Assembly: GCA_963971425.1 (NCBI GenBank)
Contig: OZ020514.1
Coordinates: forward strand, 20,867,406 to 20,931,405
Source: Bryoerythrophyllum caledonicum
Lineage: Eukaryota; Streptophyta; Bryopsida; Pottiales; Pottiaceae
Direction of reading: 5' to 3'
Length of the DNA stretch: 64,000 nucleotides
The notes beneath the pieces are model-generated. The model searched no databases. It saw only the letters and a program-made list of their open reading frames with translations, and was not told where the DNA came from. Both the position numbers and the translations under genes were made by a program. Shown here piece by piece: positions 59,545-64,000 of this stretch. Position 1 is the stretch's first letter. Every line of letters begins with the position of its first letter.

Positions 59545-61235
59545 TGGAAAAGCTGAATCTCCCTTTCCGTTACTCTCCCTCCCTTCTTTCCCTCACTTGT
59601 TTTTCTTATTTTTGTTCTACTCTCCCCTCCTTCTCCATCTCCATCTCTTTTTTAATCTTGATTCTAATATTTTTTAGACTCCCCGTGATTTCAATAATTA
59701 CACATTCTTAAATTAACTTACTACTCTAAAAAAATCCCTTACTCTCCCTCTCTTACTCTTCCTCTCTCTTACTCTCCCTCCCCATCTCTTTTTTACATTT
59801 GATTTTATTTTTAGATTCTCCTTATTACATATTCTAAAAATATAAACCACTCTAAAAGTAAATCTCTCAAGTCTCTCTCTCTCTTACTCTCCCTCCCTTA
59901 CTCTCCCTCCTACATGTTTATTTATTTATTTTAATTTTACTCTCCCCTCCTTCTCAATCTCCATCCTTAGTTAATAATATTGAACTATTGTAATAGTATT
60001 TTTTAACTATCCTATTCTTTCCCTCACTTGTTTTTCTTATTTTTGTTTTACTCTCTCCCCCTTCTCCATCTCCATCTCTTTTTTAATCTTGATTCTAATA
60101 TTTTTTAGACTCCTCGTGATTTCAATACTTACACATTCTATAATTAACTTACTACTCTAAAAGAATCCCTTACTCTCCCTATTTTACTCTTCCTCGCCCT
60201 TACTCTCCCTCCCCATCTCTTTTTTACATTTGATTTTCTTTTTAGATTCCCCTTATTACATATTCTAAAAATATAAACTACTCTAAAAATAAATCCCTCA
60301 AGTCTCTCTCTCTCTTACTCTCCTTTATGTCCCTTCTTTACTCTCCCTCCTACTTGTTTTTTACTTATTTTAGTTTTACTCTCCCCTCCTTCTCCATCTC
60401 CATCTCTATTTTACTTTTGAATTTTTAAATTTTTGGATTTCTCCTTATTTCAATAAATTCACATTCTAAAAATAATGAACTACTCTTTAAAACAATCCCG
60501 CACTCTTCCTCGCCTACTCTCCCTAGTATCCCTTACTTTCCCTACCCCTTACTCTCCCTCCCTTACTCTCCCTATCCCTTACTCTCCCTCTCCATCTCTT
60601 TTTTACATTTTATTTTATTTTTAGATTCCTCTTATTACATATTCTAAAAATATAAACTACTCTAAAAGTAAATCCCTCAAGTCTCTCTCTCTTTTACTCT
60701 CCCTCCTACATGTTTATTTATTCATTTTAGTTTTACTCTCCCCTCCTTCTCAATCTCCATCCTTAGTTAATAATATTGAACTATTGTAATAGTATTTTTT
60801 TACTATCCTATTCTTTCCCTCACTTGTTTTTCTTATTTTTGTTTTACTCTCCCCTCCTTCTCCATCTCCATCTCTTTTTTAATCTTGATTCTAATATTTT
60901 TTAGACTCCTTGTGATTTCAATACTTACACATTCTATAATTAACTTTCTACTCTAAAAGAATCCCTTACTCTCCCTATTTTACTCTTCCTCTCCCTTACT
61001 CTCCCTCCCCATCTCTTTTTTACATTTGATTTTTTTTTTAGATTCCCCTTATTACATATTCTAAAAATATAAACTACTCTAAAAATAAATCCCTCAAGTC
61101 TCTCCCTCCCTCCCTAACTCTCCTTCATACTTGTTTATTTATTTATTTTAGTTTTACTCTCCCTATTTTATCTCAATCTCCATCCTTAGTTAATAATATT
61201 GAACTATTGTAATAGTATTTTTTTTTCTATCCCAT
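59545..61235. repeat. Pyrimidine-rich tandem array
   Basis: Blocks with TTACTCTCCCTCC, CTCCATCTCCATCTC and TACATATTCTAAAAATATAA recur. The CTCCATCTC...GACTCC block lies at about 59635, 60064 and 60860, and the TAGTTAATAATATTGAACTA block at about 59968, 60764 and 61188, giving spacings of about 430 and 800 bp. No coding potential. Confidence 0.85.
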
Positions 61236-61845
61236 TCTATTACATTATTCAAATTAATGCATAGGTTTCAAAGATATATTCATATTTTATATAGATTGTT
61301 GTTACCTTTTTTCTTAAATACTTTGTGATATAAAAACTACATGAAAATGGTTGATTTAATGTGTTGCAAACCAAGCGCCAACTCCTAGTCATGCTACTAA
61401 AATCATAATTTGCGCAGTAAACCACGGAGTGAACTATCACGTAGTCAACCATGCAGTGAACTACAAAAACGCTACAATCAACTGCGTTGTCAACAATATA
61501 GTGAACCATTCCACCTTTTACTTTTTAATACTTTTTAATATTATAAATACATAAAAATGGTTGGGCTAATGCATTGCAAAGCAAGCGCCAACAGCTAGTC
61601 TACTCTAAAATTAAATCCATTACCCTCCTTCTCTTCTTTATTCTCTCTCTAACTAAATTATAATGTATCAAAATAAATAGTTATTGTTCAATTCTCGCTA
61701 AATTTCCTTACACTCAATAGTATCCAGGTTTTTTTTAAAAGTTATGGTTATCGATAAACTTAAGGTTATAGTTCATAGTTATAAAATATTTTTAATTTAT
61801 ACATTTATAGGTGATATAAGCCCTCAACCTTCATGAACTCAGACC
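61236..61845. other. AT-rich spacer with a short duplication
   Basis: AAATGGTTG...GCAAGCGCCAAC-type sequence occurs twice (about 61345-61390 and 61555-61605). No gene seen. Confidence 0.5.
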
Positions 61846-61849
61846 CCTC

Positions 61850-62089
61850 CACGGTGAACCGTGAACCCTGAATCCTTAACTCTAAACCCTTAAACCGTGA
61901 ACTAGAAACCATGAACTCTAAACCCTACACCGTGAAAACCATGAACCCTAAAACCTAAACCCTAAAACCCTAAATCCTAAACCCTAAACCGGACACATTA
62001 AACCCTAAACCCTAAACCCTAAACCCTAAAACCCTAAACCCTAAAACCCTAAAACCCTAAAATCCTAAACCCTAAACCCTAAAACCCTG
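61850..62089. repeat. Interstitial plant-type telomere repeat tract
   Basis: Degenerate AACCGTGAACCCT units grade into AAACCCTAAACCCT/AAAACCCT repeats ending abruptly at 62089. Degenerate start and sharp end suggest an old internal tract, not a chromosome end. Confidence 0.9.
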
Positions 62090-63140
62090 ATGCACAGTCC
62101 AGCCTGAATACGGAAGCTGTACCCGAATTCAAAGGACCGGGTTGCTGTACTTCTAAAAGCATCTGCTCAGTTATTTGTGCACGTTTCTTCTCAAGCATCC
62201 ATATAACTTCTGTCGAACTAGGAAATATTGGAGATTATTCTAATTGGTAACGAACGCCGATGTTCTACTTGAGTCTTGTATTGCCTGATGAACAATACTA
62301 GTTGGCAGCAGAGGGCCGTCTCCTTTCCTTATGTAGGGTATAATTTAATTAACAAAGGTGAGTACGAGAAGTCCTGTACGATTACATTTTACTCTGATTT
62401 AGTCTAAGACGTGATACGGCCCTAGTATATTCAAAGATACATCATGGGGCATACTTCATCATCCGTTTTCAAATTTGCAGCACTCTAGGAACTAGATGAT
62501 ATCCTCACAATACGGTCATCCCATGAGTACGAGCCTTTCATTATCATGAGTGGAATGTGGCCTCGGTCGTGGGCACGTCGAAGAATGCGCACAATCATGA
62601 TGGTGTACAGCAGTTAGTTTGAAGGAGCATGCATGCCCAAGATTCGTTTCAAATTTGAGCGCATGAATTTTCCCTCCACGAGGTGATGGAAAGGTGGATA
62701 AGAGTATCCTTCAACTCAGCTCTCATCCTTTTTTGCTCTGGATGTTTGAGATACTATGGGAGCTGAGCGAGTCAGTGACAGTGTTCGCTTGCGCGACATC
62801 GTGCTAGATAACTGTAGGGAAACGAATCGACATTATTCCAGGAATGTTAAGTATGTTCCCTCGTATAATTCCGTATTCGCTGTCTGTCTGTGAGGATTGG
62901 TGAAGATTGTGTTGCATTCTGTCCTCTGAGTCGATCGGGAGCTCTCGTGTAGAGATTTTTAAACTAATTTGTCTCCGAAGATACAGTCATAGCCCTGAAG
63001 CAGTAAATTTATTCGACTCGAGTATATAGATGACGTAATTGCTTGGCATGTGAATCCGAACTGTTAACCGGGTTTTGCAACTGTATCACACCGCCATACC
63101 CGCGAATATTCCGTACGGCTGTTGATTCGATCAAGGCCAA
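62090..63140. other. Gene-free stretch upstream of gene F
   Basis: Mixed-composition sequence with no convincing frame. It may hold the promoter and leader of gene F. Confidence 0.4.
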
Positions 63141-63430
63141 AAAACTCAACCGGAGATCTCCGGCTGTTCATGCCGTGCTATTCTGGATTCTGCCAATCTC
63201 GCCCGGTAACCACGGTTTCACCCCTTGATTCCAGTGGCTGTCAGAATCATCGAAAGCAGGATTCCCGGAGATCTCCGGCTACTTCTGTTTTGTTCTCTCA
63301 CTTAATCAAACAAAAAGTTGTCGTTGTTGATCATTCTCCACTCTGCCGGAGATCTCCGGCTATCCCTGCCGACGATATTGAGGATGGTCATCCAAATCGA
63401 CTCTACATACACACAATTTCTCATTCAGGA
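63141..63430 (+). promoter_or_regulatory. Probable leader intron of gene F with three palindromes
   Basis: Palindromes at 63150, 63265 and 63346 precede an acceptor-like TTCTCATTCAG (ends 63430), 28 bases before ATG 63458. The layout mirrors the leader introns of B and E. No donor was fixed. Confidence 0.4.
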
Positions 63431-63457
63431 CATCAGCCACCAACCGAGAATCCACCG

Positions 63458-64000
63458 ATGCAGCACGGGACTATGTCTGACTCAGATTGGTGGGAGAGTG
63501 ACTCGGAAGACCTTGCCATGGTCGCAGCTCAGTGCTCAGATTCTGGACATGTGAATTTCACGGAAGAAGATGATCCATCCCAGGAGTCTATTGGAAGATC
63601 GGAGGTCCTGTGGTCAGGAATGTCCGTGAACCTTATGAGGCCAGGTTCAGGCGAAATTGGAGAAGCGTCCATTGTTGAGGTTCACCCCATGGGTCAATGG
63701 CTTGGAGTTGACATACCAGTCGGATCTAGTGAGTTCGTATTACTTAGACCAACGGCCATATGCCCCGCGGCGGAAGAATTACCACTCATTCCTTTGCAAC
63801 GCGGATACGATTCACTTATTCACACACTCCGGCGGACCGTTTTATGGAGAAGGGCGGATGTCATGATTCCAACCGGAGATCTCCGGTCCGACGAGTCCCC
63901 ATTCGTACCACGAGAGCGATGGGTTGGACTTGAAGTGCAGCGGTTGGACGGAGATGGGTTGGTGCTCTGCTCTGGGAGAATCATGGCCGCTTTCCCAGCA
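63458..64000 (+). CDS. Gene F: N-terminal part of the unit-3 transposase-like protein, open to the window end
   Basis: From ATG 63458 (MQHGTMSDSDWWESDSEDL) the frame stays open for 181 codons and leaves the window, so it is partial. An acidic N-terminus is followed by RSEVLWSGMSVNL, AEELPLIPLQRGYDSLIH and PRERWVGLEVQRLDGDGLVL. The last segment aligns in position and pattern with gene E (IPRASWFSKRVIL...VAIGLC) and gene D (SPKGTWEGF). It is divergent from gene C with a palindrome-bearing leader, as E is from B. A palindrome (63873) lies in frame, giving IPTGDLRSD. No stop or frameshift is seen. The identification rests on a short N-terminal match plus synteny; the diagnostic HDKMD part lies outside the window. 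Confidence 0.55.
   Translation, partial: MQHGTMSDSDWWESDSEDLAMVAAQCSDSGHVNFTEEDDPSQESIGRSEVLWSGMSVNLMRPGSGEIGEASIVEVHPMGQWLGVDIPVGSSEFVLLRPTAICPAAEELPLIPLQRGYDSLIHTLRRTVLWRRADVMIPTGDLRSDESPFVPRERWVGLEVQRLDGDGLVLCSGRIMAAFPA

Larger units (their letters stand above)
51335..63886. repeat. Unit-3 palindrome family, AGCCGGAGATCTCCGGCT, 16 copies
   Basis: 14-bp cores start at 51335, 51507 (both GGATATCTCC), 52181, 53757, 54175, 54287, 56039, 57619, 57708, 57763, 57839 (GGAAATCTCC), 57880, 63150, 63265, 63346 and 63873. Most extend to AG/CT on one or both sides. They occupy introns 1, 2 and 4 of gene C, the space between its HAD modules, the leader of gene F, and two open frames (53757 reads PGDLP, 63873 reads TGDLR). 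None lies in the 58-63.1 kb repeat spacer. Confidence 0.93.

Noticed and set aside
38674-63886. CRISPR-like array
   Set aside because: Copies are irregularly spaced by tens to thousands of bases, lie in introns, and there are no uniform spacers or cas genes.

Overview
The window looks like nuclear DNA of a green-lineage (streptophyte-like) genome. Evidence: GT-AG introns, a plant-type Ty3/gypsy element with a DGGSG protease motif, degenerate plant telomere repeats (AAACCCT, 61.85-62.09 kb), telo-boxes next to CT-rich leaders, and large AT-rich repeat tracts. The species cannot be named from the sequence. No rRNA, tRNA or ordinary housekeeping gene was found; this is accessory, repeat-dominated DNA.

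The main content is three copies of one two-gene unit. In each unit a gene for a ParB/DGQHR-like plus FCP1-like (HAD) protein points away from a gene for a transposase-like protein (DUF7869-type by pattern). Unit 1 has A (minus, 1-6.65 kb) and D (plus, 13.6-16.06 kb). Unit 2 has E (minus, 36.73-38.57 kb) and B (plus, 49.3-50.87 kb). Unit 3 has C (minus, 51.6-58.5 kb) and F (plus, 63.46 kb to the window end, open). The proteins are strongly diverged between units but share domain order and an exon boundary.

Each unit carries its own dispersed palindrome. Unit 1 has GTCGGCGGGCMGCCGAC (11 copies, 0.67-15.5 kb). Unit 2 has TATCCTCGANTCGAGGATA (18 copies, 38.7-50.7 kb). Unit 3 has AGCCGGAGATCTCCGGCT (16 copies, 51.3-63.9 kb). 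I saw no copy of one family inside another unit. Most copies lie in introns and leader introns. The corresponding intron after the DGQHR domain (same place, same phase 0) is present in A, B and C, and each holds one copy of its own unit's palindrome. This looks like a multi-member mobile or selfish gene system in which a DNA-binding specificity and its target sites have changed together.

Between units 1 and 2 lies another divergent pair, a decayed protein kinase (16.8-18.4 kb) and a RING-type protein (19.46-21.57 kb), with GC-rich 21-bp minisatellites in inverted orientation on both sides of the kinase. A 15.1-kb Ty3/gypsy element (21,575-36,696, TSD GCGAC, LTRs about 3.5% diverged by eye count) sits in the last codons of the RING gene. 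The spacers of the units hold younger inserts: a possible CACTA-like insert that cuts off gene A, a piggyBac-like MITE, paired CTTAAG-rich repeats, a pyrimidine-rich tandem array and the telomere-like tract.

Most of the genes are decaying. Premature stops are mainly TAG and TGA, as expected from C-to-T change at methylated CAG, CGA and CCA/TGG sites. Unit 3 is the best preserved: C has two in-frame TAGs and one frameshift, and F is open for 181 codons to the window edge.
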